Shown: one piece after another, positions 1 through 9,929 of the stretch
Numbering within the stretch: position 1 is the stretch's first letter
Layout of the letters: every line of letters begins with the position of its first letter
From: Bolinopsis microptera
Taxonomy: Eukaryota; Ctenophora; Tentaculata; Lobata; Bolinopsidae
Reading direction: 5' to 3'
DNA length: 64,000 nucleotides
Assembly (NCBI RefSeq): GCF_026151205.1
Contig: NC_087077.1
Span: 20,481,510 to 20,545,509, forward strand
Notes under the pieces: model-generated
Database searches by the model: none
What the model saw: the letters and a program-made list of their open reading frames with translations, nothing else
Told to the model about the DNA's origin: nothing
Position numbers and translations under genes: made by a program

Positions 1-475
1 TGAAGTGGGATGGCACGCTATTTTATGTGCGCGGCCGGCGCTCTTTTGAAGCGTTCTGAACATGAAGCTCCGATACTACGTGAGAAAAGCGAACAACAGA
101 CTAGCAAGCTATTCGCATTAACAGTTTAATGAAAAAAGTTAGGACGAGCGATTTAGTGAGCGCGGCATGGGGCAGAGACTTAGGACCATTACGCTGGAGG
201 CTTACAATGACCCTTTTTGAACCCCATGGCAGTGCTAGTTTTATTATGGTACAAATTGTAAAGCGAAGTTATGAAAACGATCAATGATATGCATAAAATG
301 TAAAATCAAAAATCGAAAAAAAATTGGTGCGCCGCGCATATTTTAATTGGTGCGCCGCGCGCTTATTTAGTATTTTAACTGATTTATATCGCACTGTAAA
401 ATCGAGCGCTACATAAACAACTAGTTATGTTGAATCCCTTATATTATCTTTTCGTGAATTTTCAGATTTACCTCT
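1..475. other. Left flank, no gene seen
   Basis: I see no convincing coding region here. The stretch is AT-rich with short GC-rich islands, including a duplicated segment containing TTGGTGCGCCGCGC near 325-360. It borders the left LTR of the Ty3 element. Confidence 0.4.
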
Positions 476-580
476 TGATATAACAAGGAACAGTCTATTT
501 GGAACTAGCCATAAGAGGCTAGGGAAGTTCATTGATTAGTAAATATAACAATATCAATTATAGTAATACAATATATAACA
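476..580 (-). repeat. 3' LTR of the Ty3-like element (105 bp)
   Basis: This stretch is identical base for base to 11816-11920 and in the same orientation. On the minus strand it starts TGTTATATATTG and ends TTATATCA. An LTR of 105 bp is unusually short for this group. Confidence 0.85.
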
Positions 581-988
581 ATTCCCCTCGCTAGGTTAAC
601 CGAACAGTTCTGATCTCGCCTGGTCTGCGGCGCGCGCGCGCGCGACCAAAAGTCAATCGCTAAATGTTTAGCGCTATTGCTTTTGTTCGGTCAAGAACTG
701 TTTGGCGTCCACGCGTTACATACATATTCTTTCCAGTCCAATACCGGCCCTCACTTGGCGCTCGGTTGACTGTCACTATTACTCTCCACATTTCAAATAT
801 TAAAAACTCACATTATCAAACGGTTCACAATAAACATTAAAGTAAAAAAAACTGTAAAATTATTTCTCTGTCTTATTATAACATCTATAAAACGGTAACG
901 ATAAAAATAATGTCTTAATATAACATCTGTCCGAAAAATTATTTACAATTACAAGGCCAAAATATTACATATTTTAGCTCAAATACCC
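581..988 (-). other. 3' untranslated region and polypurine tract of the Ty3-like element
   Basis: Read on the minus strand, the sequence next to the 3' LTR is GCGAGGGGAAT followed by TGTTAT. That is a purine-rich tract in the expected polypurine position for plus-strand priming. The rest is non-coding and AT-rich. It contains a CG-alternating run near 629-645 and a short inverted repeat (CCGAACAG near 600, its partner near 685). Confidence 0.6.
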
Positions 989-3696
989 TTACGTCATCTC
1001 TTTCATCTTTATCAGTGCATTAGTCTTAGCCCTTCTACTCAGCCTTTCCTCTGGTCTGGCTACAGACGAACGGACTACAGACGGACTGTTAGACGCTACG
1101 CTAGAGCTACTAATCACGGACGAACCAGACACTAACTCACTATTTACAATCGGACTCGACTGGGACTCACGGACCAACCTACCTGGTTGCTCCACAGGTG
1201 AAGCTGATCGAGCTGACTGCTGAGGAATAACATTTGTTGTCATGTGGTCGGAAACAGGTATGTGTGACTCCGCTCTCTGTCGTCTACGTTCCAGGACCTC
1301 GTTTAGTTTTTGACCCTTCATCATTAAATATCGGTCCCCGTCCTCTGTCAACCGTCGTCTTTGACTCTCGGGTACATCATCTCTCTTCATACTAATTACC
1401 GGTGAGTATCTAGGTTTTAGCACATCTGCGTGTTTCTTAACCACTCTGCCTTCGTGCTGGATTGCGTAGTTGTTTGAGTTATCACCGTATCTCTTGATCA
1501 CTCGAGCTTGTACCCACGGTCCTCGATTGTCCATTCGTACAAAAACTTGTTGGTTCTCCATAAATTCTCGTGTCTTTTTTTGCTCATCTACGACTTTTTG
1601 CAGTTTCTCAGTCTGTAAAGCTTGAACCTTCATGTGGTCGGCTGGTTTTATCTGGTGTAGACTAAACCTCAGCGATCTGTTCCAAGCTAAAACTGCTGGT
1701 GTTTGTCCAGTAGACGAATGCGGGGTGTTTCTATATGTTAACAGGAAATCATATAGATTTTTACTCACGTCTTTACTCGACTCATTCATTTTCTTTAAAG
1801 CTCCTTTAAAGGTTTGCACCAAGCGTTCACAAATTCCGTTTGACTTTGGGCTATAGGTCGGAACTGTGACATGTTTCACTCCATTGGAGCGCAGGTAACT
1901 CTCGATTTCCTCAGACACAAACTGGGGTCCATTGTCGGATACTAGTGTCATAGGAATACCTGTTCGTGCAAATATCGATCTTAATGCACGAATTGTTGCT
2001 CTAGATGTTGTATTAGCATTCATCTGAATTACTTCAGGCCATTTACTATAAGCATCTACCAGTAAGAGCCACATACTGCCTAAGAAAGGCCCAGCAAAGT
2101 CTACATGGACCCGTTGGAATGGTGCTGTTGCTCTAGCCCACGGATGATCTACCAGTTTGGGTAGGTTCTTACCGTACTTGCCACACGTCTCACACGTCCG
2201 AGCAGTATCCTCGATTTGTGTGTCAAGACGAGGCCAGTATACATAAGAACGAGCTAAGCTCTTCATACCTGACATACCAATGTGGGTCGAATGTAATATA
2301 CGTATCACAGTATCTCTCAACTTTACAGGGATGACCACTCGAGCTCCCCAGGTCACACAGCCTAGTTCCACTGTCAGCTCGTCTCTCCTGCTCCAAAAAG
2401 ATGCTAGTTCTCCCTCACATTTCAGGTAATCTGGCCATCCTTCCAGAATATAACACAAAACCTTGCTCAGTATCGGATCTTTCTTCGTTTCTCGAGCCAC
2501 CAACTCGGCGTTGAGCATGGCTTCACTCACTGTCAGAGAAAACATATCCAAACAGTCATCTTTAACCACAGTTGGGTGTCTCACCTCCTTTGGTAGTCTC
2601 AACAGCATATCACAATTTGCGTGATCTTTTGTGGTGCGATACTCGATGTCGTATTGGTAGTTCATCAGGAATAAGGCCCACCTTGTTATCCGGTTAGCTG
2701 TCATCTCTGGAATTGGTTTGTCTCCAAAGATTCGAACTAAAGCTTTGTGATCCGTGACCAGTTTAAATCTCCTTCCATAGAGATAGATATGCAGTCTCTT
2801 TATTGACCATACTATTGCCAAAGCTTCTTTGTCCATTTGTGCATAGTTCCTTTCTGCAGACGATAAGGTTCGTGACACATACTCGATCGGGCGTTCTTCT
2901 CCATTAGGCATTATGTGAGATAATACTGCTCCTATTCCAGATTTAGACGCATCCGTATCGAGTTTCAGAGGTAGCTTAGGGTTGTAGAATGTCAACACAC
3001 GACGAGAACACAACAAGTTCTTCAAACTTTGGAACGCTTTCTGCTCCTCATTGGACCACTTCCACGGCACTCCCTTTGCTCTTAACCTATCTAGGGGAGC
3101 AATAACAGATGACAGGTTCGGTAAATATCGTCGATAGTAGTTCACTGCACCCAGAAAACTGACCAGTTGGTCCACGTTTTTGGGTTCAGGAGCCAACTTT
3201 AAACTGTCTACTTTACTCTGTACCGGTTGTATCCCCTCTGCTGATACTCGGTGTCCCAAGTAAATCACTTCTTTCTCCATAAGGCAGGTTTTCTCGAGTT
3301 TGCACTTGAATCCACGTCTCTCCAAGCGAGAAATCACTCTGTTCAGGTTAATCAAGTGCTCTTCGTCATTTTTACCCGATATTAGGATATCATCTATTCT
3401 GCAACAAGTCATCGGCACACCGCGTAGGGTATCATCCATTATTGACTGAAAGATTGCTGCAGAACTACTGATACCATAGGGTAATCTATTCCATTGGTAC
3501 AGTCCTTTGTGTGTGTTAAGTGTCGTCAAGACTCGGTCCTCCTCTCTAATCTGGATGTTATTATAAGCTTTCTTGATGTCAACTTTTGAAAACTTTAGGC
3601 CACCCCGAACTGTATTAAAGCACTCTTCCGCTGTGGGCAAAGGGTACTGTCGGGTGCTCACACACTTGTTCAACGTTGACTTGTAGTCTCCACATA
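989..3696 (-). CDS. pol: Pol polyprotein, 3' part: reverse transcriptase, RNase H, integrase
   Basis: The reading frame gives the C-terminal part of a Ty3/gypsy Pol. It opens inside the RT fingers (GDYKSTLN), followed by KVDIKKAY and then CRIDDILISG, the place where most relatives have a YxDD box. The RNase H connection shows KLDTDASKSGIGAVLSH and the D of VTDHKALVRIF. The integrase has an HHCC-type zinc region (HSTHIGMSG..., CETCGKYG) and a DDE core (VDFAGPF, VSDNGPQF, then E of NGICERL). An Arg/Ser-rich C-terminal tail follows the core. The 5' part of the gene lies beyond the LINE at 9930-11803. The RT catalytic motif reads IDDI rather than the usual YxDD. No stop is seen within this half. 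Confidence 0.88.
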
Positions 3697-4222
3697 TTCA
3701 AGAAAACAACAATTTTTTTCAAGAAAACAACAATTTTTTATTTAAATCAATTATAGCAACAATTTGAATAACTTTAAAGTTCTTCTATTACCATGGAATA
3801 TACTACGGGTATGGTGACTTGGGCTATTGGGTTGTTAAGTAGATTAAGATTAGTAAACCTGCACTTGCATTGTATTTATAAAAACTAGAAATTAGGCTTC
3901 ACGGTAAAATGGAGAAGCAGGCTGATCTTGGAGAGAGCAGACCGTAAAGTTTACGCACCCACCAGGGCTACCTACCTACCCCAGTTGTTCTTTTTGGTTT
4001 ATCAGCTTGTATTGTTATATTTATGGACCCCAAGTCACCACACTAAGAAGGAGTATGTAAAAAAAAATAATAAGTTAAGTTAATATCATCATATCAGTTT
4101 AAAACAGTAAATGTTAAGTAGAGGATTGAATTTCCTAGTTAATTTAATGGTTCAAACGTTTGGGAATATAATAATGTTGGTATTTGTATCTGCTGCAGCA
4201 ATAATATCGATATGTCATTTGT
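3697..4222 (-). other. 3' untranslated region of the LINE
   Basis: This is non-coding sequence downstream of the ORF2 stop. It includes a TAGGTAGGTAG motif (plus strand CTACCTACCTAC near 3968) and the terminal duplicated TTGTTGTTTTCTTGAA block next to the interrupted pol gene. Confidence 0.55.
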
Positions 4223-7200
4223 CTATAAAATTTTCGCCACTTCAATAGATATTGGGTCGGCAATTTGGTGAGTGAGTGATGAACTGGTTTGGTCTGTGAC
4301 TGAGTGAGGGTCGATGTGAAAGTTGTGGTAAGTCCAGGTGTTATTATTGTTGATGGATTGGGATCCCAGGATGATACTTTTACAGCGTAATTTAACCAAA
4401 GATACAGAAGTAGTGAGGATTTCCCCATTCTCATTTAGAATCCGTTTATGTATGCTATTCCACAATTTGGAGGCTATATAAAGAAACGTGTTGGATTTTC
4501 TTGGGAGGATTATGACATTACTTGTATCACGTTTTGATGAGTCTATAGTACAATACAACGAGTATGGAGTGCGAAATTTCATAATTCGAAATATCTCAGA
4601 TATACAGTGGTATTTGTACAAGTTTTGAACAGTAAGCAATTTTAGTCGATTAAAAATGGGCTTGGTGTGCTCCTTTTCGAAAAAAGCAGCTCCTAACCTC
4701 TGTTTTGTATAAGGTCTGGCTCGTGCACAAGTGGCATGTTTGTCAAGGTATGCATTTAGGTCTCCAAAAAGGATTCTTATACAACGTTTCTGAGTTATGA
4801 ACAGCTTATCGTTTGGTTGGTCTTTGAGGGCTGAGCCCCAAACACTTATTCCGTAAGCAAGATGTGATTCCAATAATGCAGAGTATATTTTTTGGTAGTG
4901 TTCCCCTGGAACTGAATGTTTAATCCTGTTAAGTGCTCCTGTAGTGGATCTAATTTTTTTTCTTAGATATTCTATATGTGGGCCCCAGCTAAGTTTTTCA
5001 TCAATTACTACACCAAGAAATTTGGTGTTGCTAACCTTGACAATTTTGTGTCCATTTATAAATATTCCTTGTGATTTGTCATATTCATTGGCATACGGCC
5101 TAACTCTGGCGCAGGTTTCATCAGATTCGTATGCAGGTAGAAAATGTATGTAGCAACATTTAGACATATTTATATGTAAGAGATTACTTCTCATGAATTT
5201 GCATACGAAATCAAGAACTTTATTGGCCTTCAAGTATGTTGATTCTTTGGACGGTCCAGTGATAAATATATTTGTGTCATCAGCATAGAGCACAAATTTG
5301 CATTCATCACCTTTGTAACAGTTTATTATGTCGTTCATATATAATAAGAAAAGTAGAGGGCCTAGTATGGAACCTTGGGGAACTCCATATTTTACATTCA
5401 TAGTCTCTGATGTAGTGTTGAGAAATGAAACATACTGTGATCTATCCGATAAATAGCTTTTTAGAAGTCCTAGAGCTAGACCTCTAACCCCATAATTTTC
5501 CAGTTTCCTCAGGAGAATGCCATGGTCAAGAGTGTCAAAAGCTTTGCTTAGGTCAATAAAGATTCCTAGAACATGATTACCACTGGATGTTGATGTTGTG
5601 ATTGAATGAACTGATTTGTGGAGTGCATGTGAGGTTGAGTGGCCTTTTCGAAAACCAAATTGTTCATTACTGAGAATGTCATTAGCAGTGAAAAAGGTAT
5701 AAAGCCGTTTGTATATTATTTTTTCAAATATCTTACCAAAGATTGGCAATATTGACACAGGTCTATAATTTTCAATATTTTCTTTATTATCTTTTTTATG
5801 GATAGGAGTTACTTTGCCTATTTTGAATATGGGTGGGAACGTGCCTTTTTGAATACATGTATTATACAAATTTGCTAATATGTTGGATAAGAGATAAGCC
5901 GGTTTCTTGATAACTGCTATTGGTATATCACTGGCTTTTCCGTTAACGAATTCTTGAATTATTTCAAGAATCTCCTCAGGATGAGTTTCTTCTAGATGTA
6001 TTGAACTGTTGACTGATTTCGACATAAACTCAACAAATGATTGCATTGGTTGGATAGACAGTTGGTTGTCGGACAAAACTTTCTCATTTAAATTACTAGC
6101 TAAAGATGTAAAGTAACTATTGAATTTATTTGCAATTGTCCGCCTACAAATTACTCTAGTTCCATCTATAATGAAGTCATCTTTTAGCTGATTCTTCTTT
6201 TTGCCACGAAGCTCGTTGATTATTTGCCAGGTTTTTTTGGAGTTATGGCTATTTTTCTCAAACTTTTCAGCATAATACCTGGTTTTGGCAGTTTTTATGG
6301 CAATTTTAAGATATTTTGAGTAGTCCTTGTAAACATTATGTTTTTCTGGATCCCCATCTGGAATTAACAATGTTTCTGTTTTTTTCCATTCAAAATAAAG
6401 TCTGGCTTTTTTCTCCACAGAGTTGATAAGGCCGTTTGTGATCCATGGATTTGTTATGTTATTTCGTTTGGTGGTTTTTGGTGAAGCCAATTTGCAAGAT
6501 ATATCTATCTTTTCTTGAAACAGATCCATGAAGGATTCAAAAGAGTCACATCTGTGGTAAAATGTATCTATGTCGTTTTCAATTTCTTCACAGAGCTTAT
6601 CAAGGTTTGCATTACTATAGTTATAATAAATGGTTGTTTTTTCAGGTGGTTTATTCTGTTCCGAACTAGCATCAGAATTCATTACTTGAAGGCAGAAAAT
6701 GGGCTGGTGATGTGAAGCACTATCCTGAATTACTCCAGATATAGTTGATGAGTGAATGTCATTAGTGTGTATGTTATCAATGCACGTTTTTGAGCAGTGG
6801 GGCATTTGGTGTGTGGGAATGGATATTGTGGGCGTGAACCCATGACTATAAATAACTTCTTCAAATATATCTTCATCTGGGCCTGATAAATTGGTTATGT
6901 TAACATTGAAGTCCCCTAATATGTATGCTTTATGTCCTTTCAGTGCAGTAAGAACTTCTTTATACTGTGCATTGAAGTTAACAAGTGGATTGCTTGGTGA
7001 GCGGTATACAACTCCAACTGTTACTGGTTCTGGAGCATTACTTATTGTTACAAATAGGGACTCAAAGTGCTCTGTACAAACAGATAACTTTTCAATCACA
7101 CTAAAGTTAAAGGAGTTGTGAATGTAGAGAGAAACTCCACTTCCTTTCCTTTTTACCTGTTGTGTCTTATTAGAAACGAAGCGTTTTTGGTAACATGAAG

Positions 7201-7726
7201 TATAGTCATTAAGTTGGTACAGCTGACTATTGCAGGGATCAATGTTTGTTTCTGCTAGACCTATCACAGAAAATTTATGGTCTATGCAGGCTAATTCTAA
7301 AGCCAATTTGTCAAAGTTAGTACCATTTCCATCAATATTTCGAAAGTAGTGTGAGAAAATGCTCTTTGATGTTGATTGAGGAATCTGCTTTATGAGGTTG
7401 TTGAAGTTTTTAGTAGAATATGATTGACAGTTCTCAAGAGTTTTTGAGATTGTACCTATTGAGTCTATATAGTCGTGAGGTTCATTGTCAAGTAGTTCGT
7501 TGTTTGAAAAGTGAGGTGCTTGATAGAATGGATTATAACGAATTATATCATGATTTTGAATACAATTTGAGCAGTAAGTTTTTTCTCTAAAAGTGGCAAT
7601 GTTTTCCTGTGTTTTACATCTCTTGTGAATGATGCAGTCACACTTATTGCAATTTATAAATGGGTGTCCAGCACGAATAGGTTTGCTGCAGCAGACACAG
7701 TTCTCACATATACGTTTGGCTATCAT
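4223..7726 (-). CDS. LINE ORF2: zinc finger, AP-like endonuclease and reverse transcriptase
   Basis: ORF2 is 1167 aa. Residues about 9-57 form a PHD/treble-clef-like cysteine-histidine zinc finger (CENCVCC, CNKCDCIIHKRC, YCSNC). Residues about 120-345 are an exonuclease-endonuclease-phosphatase domain (VIGLAETNID, VGVVYRSPS, LGDFNVNI). Residues about 590-900 are an RT with FRKGHST, GIFIDLSKAFDTLDH, YGVPQGSILGPLLF and the catalytic FVLYADD. A C-terminal domain with KQRLGAAFF and ASKLWNSIHK motifs follows. This order is that of CR1/L2/Crack-type LINEs. The start ATG overlaps the ORF1 stop as ATGA, suggesting coupled translation. No frameshift or stop is seen. Confidence 0.93.
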   Translation of the reverse strand: MIAKRICENCVCCSKPIRAGHPFINCNKCDCIIHKRCKTQENIATFREKTYCSNCIQNHDIIRYNPFYQAPHFSNNELLDNEPHDYIDSIGTISKTLENCQSYSTKNFNNLIKQIPQSTSKSIFSHYFRNIDGNGTNFDKLALELACIDHKFSVIGLAETNIDPCNSQLYQLNDYTSCYQKRFVSNKTQQVKRKGSGVSLYIHNSFNFSVIEKLSVCTEHFESLFVTISNAPEPVTVGVVYRSPSNPLVNFNAQYKEVLTALKGHKAYILGDFNVNITNLSGPDEDIFEEVIYSHGFTPTISIPTHQMPHCSKTCIDNIHTNDIHSSTISGVIQDSASHHQPIFCLQVMNSDASSEQNKPPEKTTIYYNYSNANLDKLCEEIENDIDTFYHRCDSFESFMDLFQEKIDISCKLASPKTTKRNNITNPWITNGLINSVEKKARLYFEWKKTETLLIPDGDPEKHNVYKDYSKYLKIAIKTAKTRYYAEKFEKNSHNSKKTWQIINELRGKKKNQLKDDFIIDGTRVICRRTIANKFNSYFTSLASNLNEKVLSDNQLSIQPMQSFVEFMSKSVNSSIHLEETHPEEILEIIQEFVNGKASDIPIAVIKKPAYLLSNILANLYNTCIQKGTFPPIFKIGKVTPIHKKDNKENIENYRPVSILPIFGKIFEKIIYKRLYTFFTANDILSNEQFGFRKGHSTSHALHKSVHSITTSTSSGNHVLGIFIDLSKAFDTLDHGILLRKLENYGVRGLALGLLKSYLSDRSQYVSFLNTTSETMNVKYGVPQGSILGPLLFLLYMNDIINCYKGDECKFVLYADDTNIFITGPSKESTYLKANKVLDFVCKFMRSNLLHINMSKCCYIHFLPAYESDETCARVRPYANEYDKSQGIFINGHKIVKVSNTKFLGVVIDEKLSWGPHIEYLRKKIRSTTGALNRIKHSVPGEHYQKIYSALLESHLAYGISVWGSALKDQPNDKLFITQKRCIRILFGDLNAYLDKHATCARARPYTKQRLGAAFFEKEHTKPIFNRLKLLTVQNLYKYHCISEIFRIMKFRTPYSLYCTIDSSKRDTSNVIILPRKSNTFLYIASKLWNSIHKRILNENGEILTTSVSLVKLRCKSIILGSQSINNNNTWTYHNFHIDPHSVTDQTSSSLTHQIADPISIEVAKIL

Positions 7727-9708
7727 GACATAACTACGGATCTACGAGAACGTGGGGAAAATCTTTTTTGGGCCTTGGTAACATCACTGAACAACCTCCC
7801 ATCAACAGGGCTACCTAGGATCTTATGGGCAATTGCCCGGGAGAGTTTAAAGATACCGCTTGACCCCAGGTGGATTGGGTCATCCGGCTTCTTGTATCTA
7901 CAGAACTGCTTGTCCAGTAGACCCTCCTCATCAACAAAACTATCAAAATCTAAAGTGCCTATTCTAGTATTAGTATTACAGTACCCAAATAATAAACTAT
8001 TAAACTCCATGGCTCTGTCATTCAGCCAGGAGGACCTAGTTGGAAGGATGGGTGAAACTATAACTTTAGAGTATGGACACATATCACAAATATTCTTGAG
8101 CTTCTTTGTCAGCTCATTAGCCCAATGTTTAACATCATCCCCTCCCCTCTTGATATTATTTACACCACAGTGTACTACAACGTTCTTGTATCCTACACAA
8201 AGAACAGGGTCTAACTGATCTATTGTGAAACATTCAATTCTTTTCCCAGGCAGTTTGTGACCAAATGTTCCTTTTCCAGCCCCAAATTTGAGGAACCGGG
8301 TGTTTGAATCACCAATAATCAATGTCGCATTGGTGCTCCTGCTTACGTAGCGAAAGGTTATACTGTATCTCAATTCCCTTTTATCTGTGCTCTTATCAAT
8401 TCGGTGGTCCCACAGAAACTGGGACTGTTTGCTCATCACATAGAGACTACGTCCCTCTATTGTCTCTACGATTTCTCCTTCAAGTTGATCCTTTTTTGTG
8501 AATTTGACAGAGCAATCACCACCTAAGGATACTGTAAAAATGGAACTATCATGGACCAATGATTGCTCGTTATCAGAGTGCTTAGGAAGAAAGCTGTTCC
8601 CATCGGTGTACCGATTTATCAAGCACTGATTGACTGTTGAACTAGGACATTCTTCCTTTATCTTGGAGACAAGCTGATTAAGAACCTCAGGAAATTCTGT
8701 TGATGTCGGTTTTTCAGCTTTAGCCCCCGGGTACTGATAAGGTTCGCCAAAGCTCACAACCCCATGTCCATTTTCGGAGTTACTATCAAAGGCTTCCTTC
8801 TGTTGGTCTAAGAAAACTGAAAGCTCAGAGTTCAATTTTTCATCTACAAATTCTGGGACATACGACAGAATGTGCTTGGACTTAGGGTCGTCTACACTTG
8901 CATGCTTCTGTGCATCTAGGAGAAGCTGTTCTTGGTCTGTTTCACATGGAGCAGGTGACCTTATATGGAAAGGAGGCATGGTCAGATCAGGGGTGGAAAC
9001 ATTTGACGACCTACTGTTTTTAAAACAGTTGATGTCAAGTTTGAGCTCAGCAAGCTTGTTGTTGATAGAGTCGAGAGTTTTGAGATGGCTATCATTGTCT
9101 TTGAGGTTCTTGATGGACATCTGGATGGCTTCTAGAGAATGGTGTATAGAGCTACCATCAGATGTAGTGTGACCCGTTGGCATGCTCATGCTGCAGGGAG
9201 CTGACAAGTAGGAAGGGGACTTGACTTCGTTGTCAACTCTCTGTCCATTCACCACAGCGCAAACACTTTCAGCAAGACCTAGCAGGGATAGGAGACCTTC
9301 TGCTAGGGTGAGCTTGTTCAGAGATGAACAGCTCTTGATCATGTGTGGAGTAATGATTGCAAACTTATTTATTTCAAGTTTTAAGATACTGCAAATGTTA
9401 ATCTTGATTAAGTCTACCTCGGAGCGTAGGTTCTGTGCATGGGTTAACAGATAGGTGTCGAGGGGAGCAGATCTATTTGAGAAGAAACTAAGGAGACTGC
9501 TGACATTTTTGTCTTCTTCTGAGTCCTGATTTTCTGAATGAATTATTTTATCGACATCTCGAAGCATTTCGTCAATATCATCAATGACTGAAGCTGAGGG
9601 AGTGGTGGGTGTATCCTGATCGGGAACCGTAGTGGACGAAGTCTGGTCTGCAGCAGGTTGAGGTTTCTCACACTTTTCTGTTTGAGTGTCAGTGGGGGTT
9701 TCCATCAT
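7723..9708 (-). CDS. LINE ORF1 with AlkB-like dioxygenase and SGNH esterase domains
   Basis: The frame is open from 9852, but the first Met in a normal context is the MMETP pair at 9708, giving 661 aa. Numbering below is from 9852. Residues 80-330 are low in recognisable motifs and partly coiled-coil-like. Residues about 360-503 match an AlkB-type 2OG-Fe(II) oxygenase: NRYTDGNSFLPKHSD supplies the HxD iron ligands (H425, D427), WDHRID the distal His (H483), and RYSITFR the paired 2-oxoglutarate/substrate arginines (R495, R501). Residues about 509-680 are an SGNH/GDSL hydrolase: IIGDSN (S516), CGVNN (G and N blocks) and DPIH (D658, H661). SGNH esterases are known in ORF1 of CR1-group LINEs; the AlkB domain is the unusual part. 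The catalytic residues of both look intact. Confidence 0.88.
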   Translation of the reverse strand: MMETPTDTQTEKCEKPQPAADQTSSTTVPDQDTPTTPSASVIDDIDEMLRDVDKIIHSENQDSEEDKNVSSLLSFFSNRSAPLDTYLLTHAQNLRSEVDLIKINICSILKLEINKFAIITPHMIKSCSSLNKLTLAEGLLSLLGLAESVCAVVNGQRVDNEVKSPSYLSAPCSMSMPTGHTTSDGSSIHHSLEAIQMSIKNLKDNDSHLKTLDSINNKLAELKLDINCFKNSRSSNVSTPDLTMPPFHIRSPAPCETDQEQLLLDAQKHASVDDPKSKHILSYVPEFVDEKLNSELSVFLDQQKEAFDSNSENGHGVVSFGEPYQYPGAKAEKPTSTEFPEVLNQLVSKIKEECPSSTVNQCLINRYTDGNSFLPKHSDNEQSLVHDSSIFTVSLGGDCSVKFTKKDQLEGEIVETIEGRSLYVMSKQSQFLWDHRIDKSTDKRELRYSITFRYVSRSTNATLIIGDSNTRFLKFGAGKGTFGHKLPGKRIECFTIDQLDPVLCVGYKNVVVHCGVNNIKRGGDDVKHWANELTKKLKNICDMCPYSKVIVSPILPTRSSWLNDRAMEFNSLLFGYCNTNTRIGTLDFDSFVDEEGLLDKQFCRYKKPDDPIHLGSSGIFKLSRAIAHKILGSPVDGRLFSDVTKAQKRFSPRSRRSVVMS

Positions 9709-9929
9709 GGTGAAGAAGCAATGGGGGTACCAGGCAGACCAGGGGGCACCTTCACGTCCAACCAGCACACTCACTGAAAAGAAGGAAGAGCAGAAAGTAG
9801 TTTGAAATGTTCTGTTGTGGAAAACAATGAAAGTGTAAACTGGATTAGTCAAAATGATTCAAAAGATTGAAAAATTGAACAGACTGACGGACTACGACAC
9901 ATGGGACAAGAGAGTGAGTGAGAGACTCA

